Below, in pieces: positions 55,433 through 64,000 of a stretch of 64,000 nt of DNA. The stretch covers positions 3,148,501-3,212,500 of the forward strand of contig NZ_CP048630.1 in assembly GCF_010669125.1 (NCBI RefSeq), in the 5' to 3' direction. The translations under genes and the position numbers were made by a program. The notes under the pieces were generated by a model. That model saw only the letters and a program-made list of their open reading frames with translations. It was not told where the DNA came from and did not search any database. Within the stretch, counting starts at the first letter, position 1. Every line of letters begins with the position of its first letter. The DNA is from Ancylobacter pratisalsi. Lineage in GTDB: Bacteria > Pseudomonadota > Alphaproteobacteria > Rhizobiales > Xanthobacteraceae.

Positions 55433-55822
55433 ATGAGTGATTCGATTCGCCGTCTCCACAGCGCTGTGCTGGCGACGCGTGATGGGGTGAACCCGTCGCC
55501 GCGTACCGCGAAGCTTTTCGCCAAGGGGCGAAGCTCCATCGCCAAGAAAGTGGCGGAGGAGGCGGTCGAGGTGGCGCTGGACGCGGTGCGGGGCGACAGC
55601 GCCGGCGCCGTGCGCGAGAGCGCCGATCTGATCTACAATCTCATCGTGCTGTGGGTCGATCTTGGAATCGATCCCGAGGAAGTCTGGGCGGAGATGTGCC
55701 GGCGCGAGCAACTATTTGGAATTGCAGAGAAACTTCCGAAAAGCCGCGCCGCGGCCGAGCCCGGTGCGATGTCGCGGGTGCCTGCGTTCGAGCGCCCCGC
55801 CCCCGGCGCGCGCCGTCGCTGA
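55433..55822 (+). CDS. phosphoribosyl-ATP diphosphatase family protein (HisE-like)
   Basis: A 129-residue MazG/HisE-type all-helical pyrophosphohydrolase. It has RTAKLFAKGRSSIAKKVAEEAVEVALDAV and ESADLIYNLIVLWVDLGI (quoted in part), with the Mg-binding ExxE and ESAD residues of HisE. The 25-residue Pro/Ala/Arg-rich tail is not part of the fold. In histidine synthesis HisE hydrolyses phosphoribosyl-ATP. Here no other his gene is nearby, so it may be the dispersed hisE or a paralogue. An ATG at 55424 is an alternative, but AGGA spacing favours 55433. Confidence 0.75.
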   Translation: MSDSIRRLHSAVLATRDGVNPSPRTAKLFAKGRSSIAKKVAEEAVEVALDAVRGDSAGAVRESADLIYNLIVLWVDLGIDPEEVWAEMCRREQLFGIAEKLPKSRAAAEPGAMSRVPAFERPAPGARRR

Positions 55823-55885
55823 CGACTGAACCGCCGCCTTACTGTTCACGCCTGCTCCTTTCCCCGCCCCGACCTGGACCTCTCA

Positions 55886-56467
55886 ATGCTGCGCCGCCTC
55901 TACCAGTGGGTGATCGATCTTTCCGAACGTCCTTCCGCGCCCTGGGCGCTTGTCGGCATCTCCTTTGCCGAGAGCTCGTTCTTTCCGGTGCCCCCGGACG
56001 TGATGCTGGTGCCGATGTGCATCGCCCGCCCGAAGCTCGCGTGGTGGTATGCGGGAATCTGCACGCTGGCGTCGGTGGTGGGCGGGCTGTTCGGCTACGC
56101 GATTGGCGCGCTGCTGTATGAATCGGTCGGCCTGTTTCTGATCCAGCTCTACGGTTACGGCGAAAAAGTTGAGGCGTTCTCAGAGGCTTATCAGCATTAC
56201 GGGCACTGGATCATCCTGATCAAGGGCCTGACTCCGATCCCCTACAAGGTGGTGACCATCACCTCCGGCTTCGCCCATTACAGCCTGTTCTGGTTTGTCG
56301 TGCTGTCGGTCATCACTCGCGGGCTGCGCTTCTTCATGGTCGCCGGACTGCTGTACTGGATCGGGCCTTCCGCGCGCACCTTCATCGAGGAACGGCTGGG
56401 TCTGGTGACGCTGATCTTCGCCGTGGTGCTGGTGGGCGGCATCGTCGGCTCGCTTTACCTGTTCTGA
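55886..56467 (+). CDS. YqaA-family membrane protein (DedA/SNARE-associated type)
   Basis: A 193-residue inner-membrane protein of the VTT/DedA superfamily, YqaA branch. It has SERPSAPWALVGISFAESSFFPVPPDVMLVPM (quoted in short pieces: FAESSFFPVPPD is the family marker), GYAIGALLYESVG, LTPIPYKVVTITSGFA and four to five helices. Members are thought to act in lipid scrambling or export, but no YqaA substrate is known. It lies 63 bp after the HisE-like gene and faces the sbp gene with a strong hairpin between. Confidence 0.88.
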   Translation: MLRRLYQWVIDLSERPSAPWALVGISFAESSFFPVPPDVMLVPMCIARPKLAWWYAGICTLASVVGGLFGYAIGALLYESVGLFLIQLYGYGEKVEAFSEAYQHYGHWIILIKGLTPIPYKVVTITSGFAHYSLFWFVVLSVITRGLRFFMVAGLLYWIGPSARTFIEERLGLVTLIFAVVLVGGIVGSLYLF

Positions 56468-56477
56468 CCGAAAGTGC

Positions 56478-56524
56478 CCCCATCGTCCGCCCGACCGATG
56501 AGGATCGTCAGGCGGACGATGGGG
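56478..56524. terminator. bidirectional hairpin between yqaA and sbp
   Basis: Perfect 14-bp arms (CCCCATCGTCCGCC at 56478-56491, and its complement ending at 56524) enclose a 19-nt loop. The loop itself contains an internal dyad (CGACC... and GGATCG). It sits in the 70-bp gap between convergent genes, so termination on both strands is likely; T tracts are absent. Confidence 0.7.
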
Positions 56525-56537
56525 AGCGTGAGGACGA

Positions 56538-57557
56538 TCAGTTCGCGAAGATCTGGTCGAACACGCCGCCATCGGCGAAGTGGGTCTTCTGCGCCTTGCG
56601 CCAGCCGCCGAAAATGGGGTCGTCGATGGTGACGAGATCCACCTTGGGGAACCGGTCGGCATACTGAAGGGCCACTTCCGGGTCGCGCGGGCGATAGAAG
56701 TTCTCGGCGGCGAGCTTCTGGCCCTCGCGGCTGTAGAGCAGCCTGAGATAGGCCTCGGCGACGGCGCGGGTGCCCTTGCGCTCGACATTCCTGTCGACGA
56801 TCGCGACGGGGGGTTCGGCGAGGATGGAAAGCGAAGGCACGACGATGTCGAAGGCCTCGGCGCCGAATTCCTTCTGAGCCAGGAAGGCCTCGTTCTCCCA
56901 GGCCAGCAGCACGTCGCCGACGCCACGCTGGGTGAAGGTCACGGTCGCGCCGCGCGCGCCGGTGTCGAGCACGGGCACGTTCTTGAACAGGGCGGCGAGG
57001 TACTCCCGCGCTTTTTCCTCCGAGCCGTACGTTTTCAGCGCATAGGCCCAGCCGGCGAGATAGTTCCAGCGCGCGCCGCCTGAGGTCTTCGGGTTGGGGG
57101 TGATGATCTCGATGCCGGGCTTCACCAGATCGTTCCAGTCGCGGATGCCCTTAGGGTTGCCCTTGCGAACCAGGAACACGATCGTCGAGGTGTAGGGGGA
57201 GGCGTTGTCCGGCAGGCGCTTCTGCCAGTCCGGCGCGATCAGCCCCCGGTCGGCGATGACGTCGATGTCATAGGCCAGCGCCAGCGTGACGACGTCGGCA
57301 TCGAGCCCGGCGATGACCGAGCGGGCCTGCTTGCCCGAGCCGCCATGGGAGGTGTTGATCTCGACGCTCTTGCCGGTCTCGGCCTGATATTCCTGCGCGA
57401 ACAGCGCGTTGAACTTCGCATAAAGCTCGCGCGTCGGATCATAGGACACGTTGAGCAGGGTGATGTCGGCCGCCCGTGACGGCGTGGGCGCGGCAAGAGT
57501 GGCTGCCAGCGCGGCGAGCAACGCGCCGGCAATGACCGGCCTGAAACTGAAACCCAT
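56538..57557 (-). CDS. sulfate/thiosulfate ABC transporter substrate-binding protein
   Basis: A periplasmic sulfate-binding protein (339 residues) with a signal peptide ending PSRA-AD (about residue 29). Motifs are [45 protein letters not shown] (in part), [20 protein letters not shown], and [13 protein letters not shown], all Sbp/CysP hallmarks. No permease or ATPase gene adjoins it, so it works with a transporter encoded elsewhere. A short AT-rich region with repeated AAATACT lies upstream, as expected for sulfur-starvation control. Confidence 0.93.
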   Translation of the reverse strand: MGFSFRPVIAGALLAALAATLAAPTPSRAADITLLNVSYDPTRELYAKFNALFAQEYQAETGKSVEINTSHGGSGKQARSVIAGLDADVVTLALAYDIDVIADRGLIAPDWQKRLPDNASPYTSTIVFLVRKGNPKGIRDWNDLVKPGIEIITPNPKTSGGARWNYLAGWAYALKTYGSEEKAREYLAALFKNVPVLDTGARGATVTFTQRGVGDVLLAWENEAFLAQKEFGAEAFDIVVPSLSILAEPPVAIVDRNVERKGTRAVAEAYLRLLYSREGQKLAAENFYRPRDPEVALQYADRFPKVDLVTIDDPIFGGWRKAQKTHFADGGVFDQIFAN

Positions 57558-57622
57558 GTTCTTCTCTCCCCGATAGCGGCGCGCAGGCGCCGACTGACTG
57601 TGAGGGGAAGGCTTCCATGGGT

Positions 57623-57658
57623 AAAATACTTAGTCAATATAGAATATAAAAATACTAG
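57623..57658. promoter_or_regulatory. AT-rich control region of sbp with repeated motif
   Basis: A markedly AT-rich block. It has AAAATACTTAG (57623-57633) and AAAATACTAG (57649-57658) as direct repeats about one and a half helical turns apart. AAATACT also occurs, inverted, next to the inverted repeat of the cys operon at 61083-61089. A LysR-type (CysB/Cbl-like) activator site is a guess. Confidence 0.4.
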
Positions 57659-57748
57659 ATAATTAGCAGAGAAGAGCTTTGCCGGCGTGAGCGCGCGCCA
57701 AAACCGGCGCTGCGAGAGGGCTTTCGCAGCGCCGGCATTCAGAGAAGA

Positions 57749-58489
57749 TCAGATGGTGTAGAGCAGCGTATGGATGCCGCATTCCGCCTTGTCGCGGCCG
57801 CGCCAACGCCCGGCACGCATCTCCTCGCCCGGCTGGGCGCGACTGGTGCAGGGCATGCAGCCGACCGAGCTGAAGCCCTTGGCCGCGAGAGGATGCGGGG
57901 GAAGCTCCAGTCGCGCCCGGACGGCGTCGAGGTCGGCGCGCTGCGCATTGGCCAGCGGGTTGAACTTCAACCGCGCGCCGTCCCGCTCAACGATCGGAAT
58001 CTCCGCGCGCAATCCACCCTGAAAGCGCTTGCGGCCATTGATCCAGCCGTCGAAGCCGCGCAGTGCGCGCGCCAGCGGCTCCACCTTGCGGATGCGGCAG
58101 CAGGCATCGGGATCAGCGTCCCACAGCCCCCCGTCGGCATCAAGCTCGGCGAGGCGCTCGGGGTCGGGCCGGATGGTGTTCACATTGGTGAGCCCGAGAT
58201 GCGTAATCAGCGTGTCGCGATAGGCCAGCGTCTCCTCGAACAGCCAGCCGGTGTCGAGGAAGACCACGGGCAGGGTGCGGTCGACCTCGGCCATGAGCCC
58301 GAGCAGGACGGCCGATTCCGTGCCGAAGGACGACACGAGGCACAGCTTGCCGGGGGCGACGTTGTCGATGGCGGCGGCGATGATCTCGGTCGGGGACGCC
58401 TCGGCCAGCGCACAGGACAGAGCGCCGACATCGTCCGTGCAGGGCATGGAGCGGTCGTCAACGACATCGAGGCGCTGGGCAATGGTCAT
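57749..58489 (-). CDS. cysH: adenylyl-sulfate (APS/PAPS) reductase
   Basis: Reduces APS to sulfite in assimilatory sulfate reduction (246 residues). It has SSFGTESAVLLGLMAEVD (PP-loop substrate domain), VFLDTGWLFEETLAYRD, the cysteine pair in DACCRIRKVEPL and a second CxxC in SSVGCMPCTSRA, with GRWRGRDKAECGIH at the end. The CC and CxxC residues indicate a [4Fe-4S] cluster and hence APS rather than PAPS as substrate. It is last in the DUF2849-cysI-DUF934-cysH operon, 15 bp after DUF934. Confidence 0.95.
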   Translation of the reverse strand: MTIAQRLDVVDDRSMPCTDDVGALSCALAEASPTEIIAAAIDNVAPGKLCLVSSFGTESAVLLGLMAEVDRTLPVVFLDTGWLFEETLAYRDTLITHLGLTNVNTIRPDPERLAELDADGGLWDADPDACCRIRKVEPLARALRGFDGWINGRKRFQGGLRAEIPIVERDGARLKFNPLANAQRADLDAVRARLELPPHPLAAKGFSSVGCMPCTSRAQPGEEMRAGRWRGRDKAECGIHTLLYTI

Positions 58490-58504
58490 TGGTCTACTCC
58501 GGGT

Positions 58505-58997
58505 TCATTCCGGGCGCGCGGTGCGGCCGAGCCGCTGGCGCAGAAGGCTGGGACGTTCGTCCGTCGCCGGTTGGTAGAAGGTGCTGTAGCGATGGACCGC
58601 CTCGTCAAAGGCCTTCGCATCGTCTTCCTTGATCGCCTCGATCTGGTCGAAGCCGGAACGTTGCATCAGCAGGAACTGGTCGCGCAGCACATTGCCGACC
58701 GCCCGCAGCGGACCGGACCAGCCCAGCCGCTCGCGCAGCAGGCGCGCCTGACTGTAGGCCCGCCCGTCGCGGAAGCTCGGGAACACCAGCGCGATCAGCG
58801 ACAGCTGGCCGAGATAGGGTTCGATCTCGGCGATCGGCCGGTCGTTCGGCCAGATCACCCCGACCGGGGCCTGACGGCTCTTCAGCGCCTCGGCTTCCTT
58901 CAGGAAGCGGTCGACGCCGACCAGCACCGGGGCGCCCTCGGGGAGGGCGTCATCGTCGCTGACGCGGTGGAAACGGTCCTCAGTGATGCGGCCTTTC

Positions 58998-59011
<14 letters not shown>
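58505..59011 (-). CDS. DUF934 family protein of the sulfite-reduction operon
   Basis: A 168-residue protein of the DUF934 family, regularly found between cysI and cysH. It has IAEIEPYLGQLSLIALVFPSFRDGRAYSQARLLRERLGWSGPLRAVGNVLRDQ (quoted here only as LSLIALVFPSFRDGRAYS and ARLLRERLGW), typical of the family, and HRYSTFYQP near the end. Biochemical function is unknown; a role in sulfite reduction is inferred from its strict neighbourhood. It overlaps cysI by 14 bp. Confidence 0.9.
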
Positions 59012-60653
<1,642 letters not shown>

Positions 60654-60690
60654 GGCAGTCGCTTCGGCGTTGGTTTCGAGAGGGCGAAGT

Positions 60691-61017
60691 TCAGGAGGCG
60701 TGTGGTTCGGCGCCGGGCAGCGCGAAGGTGGGCCCTGCGACGCGGATACGCTCGCGCAGGTTTCCCGGCCCGATCGCGCCGTTGCCGGAAAGGACGACCG
60801 GTGCCACATAGGCGCCGACGGCCTCGTTGTGAGGTGTCGACGCGCTCTCCAGCAGGGCGATCGCTTCCGGCGCGGTGGTGACGATCGCCGCCTCGGCAAT
60901 ATCGGTCGACCAGCCGCCCGCCGCCGTGCGCCACACCACGACGCCATCGGTCAGTCGATTGGCGGTCACGGTCACCGGACCGTTGACCTTCAGTTTCTGC
61001 TGCTGCGGCGCGGCCAT
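60691..61017 (-). CDS. DUF2849 family protein
   Basis: A 108-residue protein of the DUF2849 family, first gene of the cys operon. It has KVNGPVTVTANRLTDGVVVWRT near the start, a small beta-rich pattern, and a short helical stretch before the C-terminus. It lacks membrane helices and cysteines. The family is almost confined to operons with cysI in alphaproteobacteria, which supports a sulfur-related role. No activity is known. The ATG at 61017 gives the family length; the longer frame runs into the AT-rich promoter. Confidence 0.85.
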   Translation of the reverse strand: MAAPQQQKLKVNGPVTVTANRLTDGVVVWRTAAGGWSTDIAEAAIVTTAPEAIALLESASTPHNEAVGAYVAPVVLSGNGAIGPGNLRERIRVAGPTFALPGAEPHAS

Positions 61018-61086
61018 ACCCGGTCGGTTCCCGTTATTAGAGCGTCTCCAACAAACATAACACGAATTATCCTCGTGCAAAGAGTA

Positions 61087-61115
61087 TTTAAACACAAGAA
61101 ATGTGTGTGTTTAAA
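61087..61115. promoter_or_regulatory. inverted repeat in the cys operon promoter
   Basis: Perfect 10-bp arms TTTAAACACA and TGTGTTTAAA separated by 9 bp, within the 121-bp AT-rich gap upstream of the DUF2849-cysI-DUF934-cysH operon. An overlapping GTATTT is the complement of the sbp repeat. Operator for a sulfur regulator is the simplest reading. Confidence 0.6.
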
Positions 61116-61138
61116 TTAAATAACATTGATTTAATGTT

Positions 61139-61924
61139 TTATGCGGTGATGCAGACCGGCAGGCCATGGGCGTCGGCCTCGGGCGGCGAGGGATAGGCGA
61201 GGGCGGTGCCGGCGGCGATGCGGGAGGCGGTCCAGGCGGCGGCGCAGGCATCGATGAGATCGTCCTCACCCACACCCAGCGACCGGGCGTGCGCAGATGA
61301 GAGGATTTCAGCGGCGAACCCTTGCCCCGCAAGCAGTTGGCGGCGCAGCTCAAGGCCCGGCTTGTGGGGTGCGTTCCGCACCTTCTTGGCGATGGGAATC
61401 TCGCTTCGCCCGTTCATCGCCCAGAAGCTGACCTCGGGATGGCATTCGTGGATGCGCGGCCTCAGTTCCGGCCGCGTGCGCAGCAGGAGATCGATCTCCG
61501 CGATCTTGGGGAAGATGTGGAAGGCCTGTTTCGAGATCTTGCGCGGCGGGGTCGAGGTTGCGCGGGCGACAGCGCAGGCATGCCGGTAGCGCGGGCCTTC
61601 TTCGGGGAAGGCGAGCGCGTCCAGCCCGGCATAGACCGCCGCGCGCGAGGGCATGGAGAACACGCTGGACCGGCGCCGGCCGAGAAGGGGGCGGACCTCC
61701 CGTTCCGGCGCGCGCCCCCTGGGCCCGACCTGCTCGGGAAGCCCGATCGGCATGTCGATGGCCATGAGTTCTGGCGCGTGCGCGCGCGCGAACAGCTCTT
61801 CCACGCGGGCGATACGCTCGGCCCGCGCCGTGCCGTCTGGCTCCAGCACCACCGCGACCCAGCCGCCCTTGCAGCCATCGACACCGGCCACGCGCGCCGG
61901 GGCGCCTATAAGGAGAGGTGCCAT
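61139..61924 (-). CDS. DUF429 family protein
   Basis: A 261-residue DUF429 protein with VAGVDGCKGGWVAVVLE at the start (Asp of an RNase H/actin-like nuclease or ATPase fold), AIDMPIGLPE and ECHPEVSFWAM, then GVGEDDLIDACAAAWTA near the end, giving acidic residues in the pattern of the family. Activity is unknown. Its ATG overlaps the stop of the FAD oxidoreductase gene (TGATG), so they form an operon. Confidence 0.88.
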   Translation of the reverse strand: MAPLLIGAPARVAGVDGCKGGWVAVVLEPDGTARAERIARVEELFARAHAPELMAIDMPIGLPEQVGPRGRAPEREVRPLLGRRRSSVFSMPSRAAVYAGLDALAFPEEGPRYRHACAVARATSTPPRKISKQAFHIFPKIAEIDLLLRTRPELRPRIHECHPEVSFWAMNGRSEIPIAKKVRNAPHKPGLELRRQLLAGQGFAAEILSSAHARSLGVGEDDLIDACAAAWTASRIAAGTALAYPSPPEADAHGLPVCITA

Positions 61925-63096
61925 CAGATGATGTTCAGCTCCGCATGAGGGCGCCCGGCCGTGATGCGCTCATAACCGAACACGGCGAGATCGAGCGACA
62001 CCGAGCGGCCATGCACGATCCATTCGGCAATGGCGCGGCCGGCGGCGGGCGCCTGCTGAAGGCCATGCCCGGAAAAGCCGTTGATGAAGTAGAAATTGCC
62101 GACCTCGGGGTGGGGGCCGATGACGGCGTTGTGGTCGAGCAGGTTCATCTCATAATGGCCGGCCCAGGCCCGCACCACCTTCAGCTCTTCCATGGCGGGA
62201 ATGCGATGGGCGAGGGCGGGCCAGATGTCCTCCTCGAAGATCGACCAGTCGACCTCGAAATCGCCGTCCGCATCGGGGTCCTTGTCCGCGGCCGGCGGGG
62301 CGCCGCAAATCTGATAGGTGCCTTCGGGGCGGATATAGAAGCCGCTCGGGTCCACCAGCAGCGGCAGCCGGGGCAGGGGCGTGCGGCAATGGAGCACGAA
62401 GACGCAGCGCTTGCGCCCTTCCACCGGCAGTGCGATTCCGGCCATGGCCGCCACCTGGCCGGCCCGCGGGCCGGCAGCGTTGACCAGCGCGCCGCAGGAA
62501 AGCCGACGCCCGTCCTTCAGCGTCGCGCCGGTGATGCGCTCGCCCGCGCGCGCGATCTCCACCACCTCGCCGGGAATGAAGTGCGCGCCCTGGGCCCTGG
62601 CGGCTGCGCGCACGCAGGTGAGCAGCGCGTGGGCGTCGAACCAGCCCTCGCCCGAACGCCCATAGGCGCCCGCGGCGATGTCCTCGACATTCAGCCAGGG
62701 GAAGGTGGCGGCGAGCTGGTCCGGTGTCATGAAGTCGATATCCGCCCCCTCCGCCTGCTGGACGCGATGATTGGCCTGAAGCACCGGCAGGCCGGCCGCG
62801 CTGGCGAGCAGCAGATAGCCGCCCTCATGCCAGGCGAGATCGGTGTCGGCACCGAAGCGTTCCTTGGCGCTGCGGAGGAATTCCAGCCCGAACTGCGACA
62901 TGCGGATGTTCTGTGGAATCGAGAACTGCTGGCGCAGCGAGGCGGCCGACAGCGTGGTGGAGGACTGCGCGAAGCTGGCATCGCGCTCGACCACGCCGAC
63001 CCGGCCGCGAAAGGCAGGGTCGCGGGTGAGGAAATAGGCCGTCATGGCACCCATGATCGCGCCGCCCACGATAAGCACGTCGAAATTGTCGTCCAT
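61924..63096 (-). CDS. FAD-dependent oxidoreductase (DAO family, sarcosine/amine-oxidase-like)
   Basis: A 390-residue D-amino-acid-oxidase-fold flavoenzyme. It has FDVLIVGGAIMGAMTAYFL (FAD Rossmann motif, about 5-23), SLRQQFSIPQNI, EGWFDAHALLTC, LVNAAGPRAGQVA, the C-terminal VIGPHPEVGNFYFINGFSGHGLQQAPAAGRAI (in part), and RKRCVFVLH. The substrate, an N-methylated or D-amino acid or related amine, is not deducible. It is head-to-head with the lyase gene and upstream of DUF429 with a 1-bp overlap. Confidence 0.88.
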   Translation of the reverse strand: MDDNFDVLIVGGAIMGAMTAYFLTRDPAFRGRVGVVERDASFAQSSTTLSAASLRQQFSIPQNIRMSQFGLEFLRSAKERFGADTDLAWHEGGYLLLASAAGLPVLQANHRVQQAEGADIDFMTPDQLAATFPWLNVEDIAAGAYGRSGEGWFDAHALLTCVRAAARAQGAHFIPGEVVEIARAGERITGATLKDGRRLSCGALVNAAGPRAGQVAAMAGIALPVEGRKRCVFVLHCRTPLPRLPLLVDPSGFYIRPEGTYQICGAPPAADKDPDADGDFEVDWSIFEEDIWPALAHRIPAMEELKVVRAWAGHYEMNLLDHNAVIGPHPEVGNFYFINGFSGHGLQQAPAAGRAIAEWIVHGRSVSLDLAVFGYERITAGRPHAELNII

Positions 63097-63187
63097 GATC
63101 CCGTTCCAGCGTTACGGAGCTGATTGGCAGCGCCCCCTACACGCGGATAGGCTCGATTGCAGTGCCTGCCAATTAGCCGAGCGAATC

Positions 63188-64000
63188 ATGTCCCCAGTCC
63201 CACGTCCCCGCCGCAGCGTCCTCTATATGCCGGGCGCCAATGCCCGCGCGCTCGAGAAGGCGCGGAGCCTTGCCTGCGACGGCATCATCATCGATCTCGA
63301 GGACGCGGTCGCGCCCGAGGCCAAGCCGGACGCCCGCGTGCTGGTGGCGCAGGCGCTGGAGGCCGGCGGCTTCGGGCATCGCGAAGTGGTGGTGCGGGTG
63401 AACGGCACCGACACGCCCTGGTTCGAGGACGACCTTGCCGCCCTGGCGCGCGCGGCGGCGAAAGGGGCGGGCCCCGACGCCGTGCTCATTCCCAAGGTGG
63501 CGACGCCCGAGGCGCTGTTCGTCGTCGCCCGGCGGCTCGACGCGCTGGGCGCGCCCGCGAGCCTGAAGCTGTGGGCGATGATCGAGACCCCTCTCGCCGT
63601 GCTCAAGGCGGGGGAGATCGCACTGGCGGCCCGCGACCCGGCGATACGGCTCACCGCGCTGGTGCTGGGCACCAATGATCTTTCCAAGGAGACCGGCGCG
63701 CGCATCGTGCCCGGCCGGGCGCCGATGCTGGGCTGGCTCTCGCACTGCGTGCTGGCCGCACGGGCCGGCGGGATCGATGTGCTCGACGGGGTGTGGAACG
63801 GCTTCCGCGACATGGAGGGCTTCACCCGTGAATGCCACGAGGCCGCCGAACTCGGCTTCGACGGCAAGACGCTGATCCATCCCACCCAGATCGAGCCCTG
63901 CAACGCCGCCTTCACCCCCCCGGAAGAGGCGGTGGCCGAGGCGCGCCGGGTGATCGAGCTGTTCGACCGTCCCGAAAACGCGGCCAAGGGCGTGCTGCAG
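63188..64000 (+). CDS. HpcH/HpaI/CitE-family CoA ester lyase (partial, runs off window)
   Basis: A CitE-type lyase (L-malyl-CoA, citramalyl-CoA or beta-methylmalyl-CoA lyase group), 271 codons present with no stop before the window edge. The frame starts SPVPRPRRSVLYMPGANARALEKARSLA (in part) and contains IIIDLEDAVAPEAKPDAR with the metal-binding acidic residues. LIPKVATPEALF, WAMIETPLAVLKAGEI, LGTNDLSKE and IHPTQIEPCNAAFTPPEEAV complete the TIM-barrel pattern. It is divergent from the FAD oxidoreductase. Substrate is open. Confidence 0.9.
   Translation, partial: MSPVPRPRRSVLYMPGANARALEKARSLACDGIIIDLEDAVAPEAKPDARVLVAQALEAGGFGHREVVVRVNGTDTPWFEDDLAALARAAAKGAGPDAVLIPKVATPEALFVVARRLDALGAPASLKLWAMIETPLAVLKAGEIALAARDPAIRLTALVLGTNDLSKETGARIVPGRAPMLGWLSHCVLAARAGGIDVLDGVWNGFRDMEGFTRECHEAAELGFDGKTLIHPTQIEPCNAAFTPPEEAVAEARRVIELFDRPENAAKGVLQ

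Overview
The window is a high-GC chromosomal segment with dense, often overlapping genes and alphaproteobacterial gene neighbourhoods: sdhCDAB, priA/xerC divergent pairing, lpd-odhB-odhA-mdh-zapE, DUF2849-cysI-DUF934-cysH, and a cyo operon ending in SURF1. This points to a member of the Hyphomicrobiales, plausibly Xanthobacteraceae (Ancylobacter/Starkeya/Xanthobacter-like). That placement is inference from gene order and composition, not a search result. I see no rRNA, tRNA, CRISPR array, insertion sequence or prophage.

Layout. Positions 1-1796 hold the end of a cytochrome bo3 operon (cyoB tail, cyoC, cyoD, SURF1), each gene overlapping the next by 4 bp. Positions 1840-3406 hold a nickel/cobalt efflux pump and its CsoR/RcnR-family repressor, under a striking pair of G6/C6 palindromes. 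UDP-glucose dehydrogenase follows. Positions 5692-19627 form a ~14-kb catecholate siderophore locus: periplasmic binding protein, YncE-like beta-propeller, isochorismate synthase, DHB-AMP ligase, isochorismatase, a free aryl carrier protein, a four-domain NRPS with an EntF-type serine-activating domain, DHB dehydrogenase, then a convergent ATPase/permease pair and a divergent Fes/IroE-like esterase. Together these should make, recapture and open an enterobactin-type tris-catecholate. No phosphopantetheinyl transferase, TonB receptor, exporter or MbtH gene is in view.

Positions 19747-25175 carry dsbB, an HNH nuclease, a phospholipase/carboxylesterase, an M23 peptidase and a PHB-depolymerase-like esterase. 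Positions 25484-29898 carry sdhCDAB and gluQ. Then come an AEC transporter, a second dsbB with its DUF5993 partner, priA and xerC, and a 43-residue secreted peptide. Positions 36434-47340 are a TCA-cycle block (lpd, LysE, odhB, odhA, FkbM methyltransferase, mdh, DUF1003, zapE). In relatives sucCD usually sits between mdh and odhA; here an FkbM methyltransferase occupies that place.

Positions 47574-56467 contain a secreted trypsin-like protease with an EcfG-type stress promoter, a GNAT enzyme, a large MscS channel, a CAP-domain lipoprotein, a CobW GTPase, a D,D-carboxypeptidase, a HisE-like enzyme and a YqaA membrane protein. Positions 56538-61115 are sulfur assimilation (Sbp, CysH, DUF934, CysI, DUF2849) with AT-rich regulatory regions carrying inverted repeats. 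The window ends with DUF429, an FAD oxidoreductase and a CitE-family lyase that runs off the edge.
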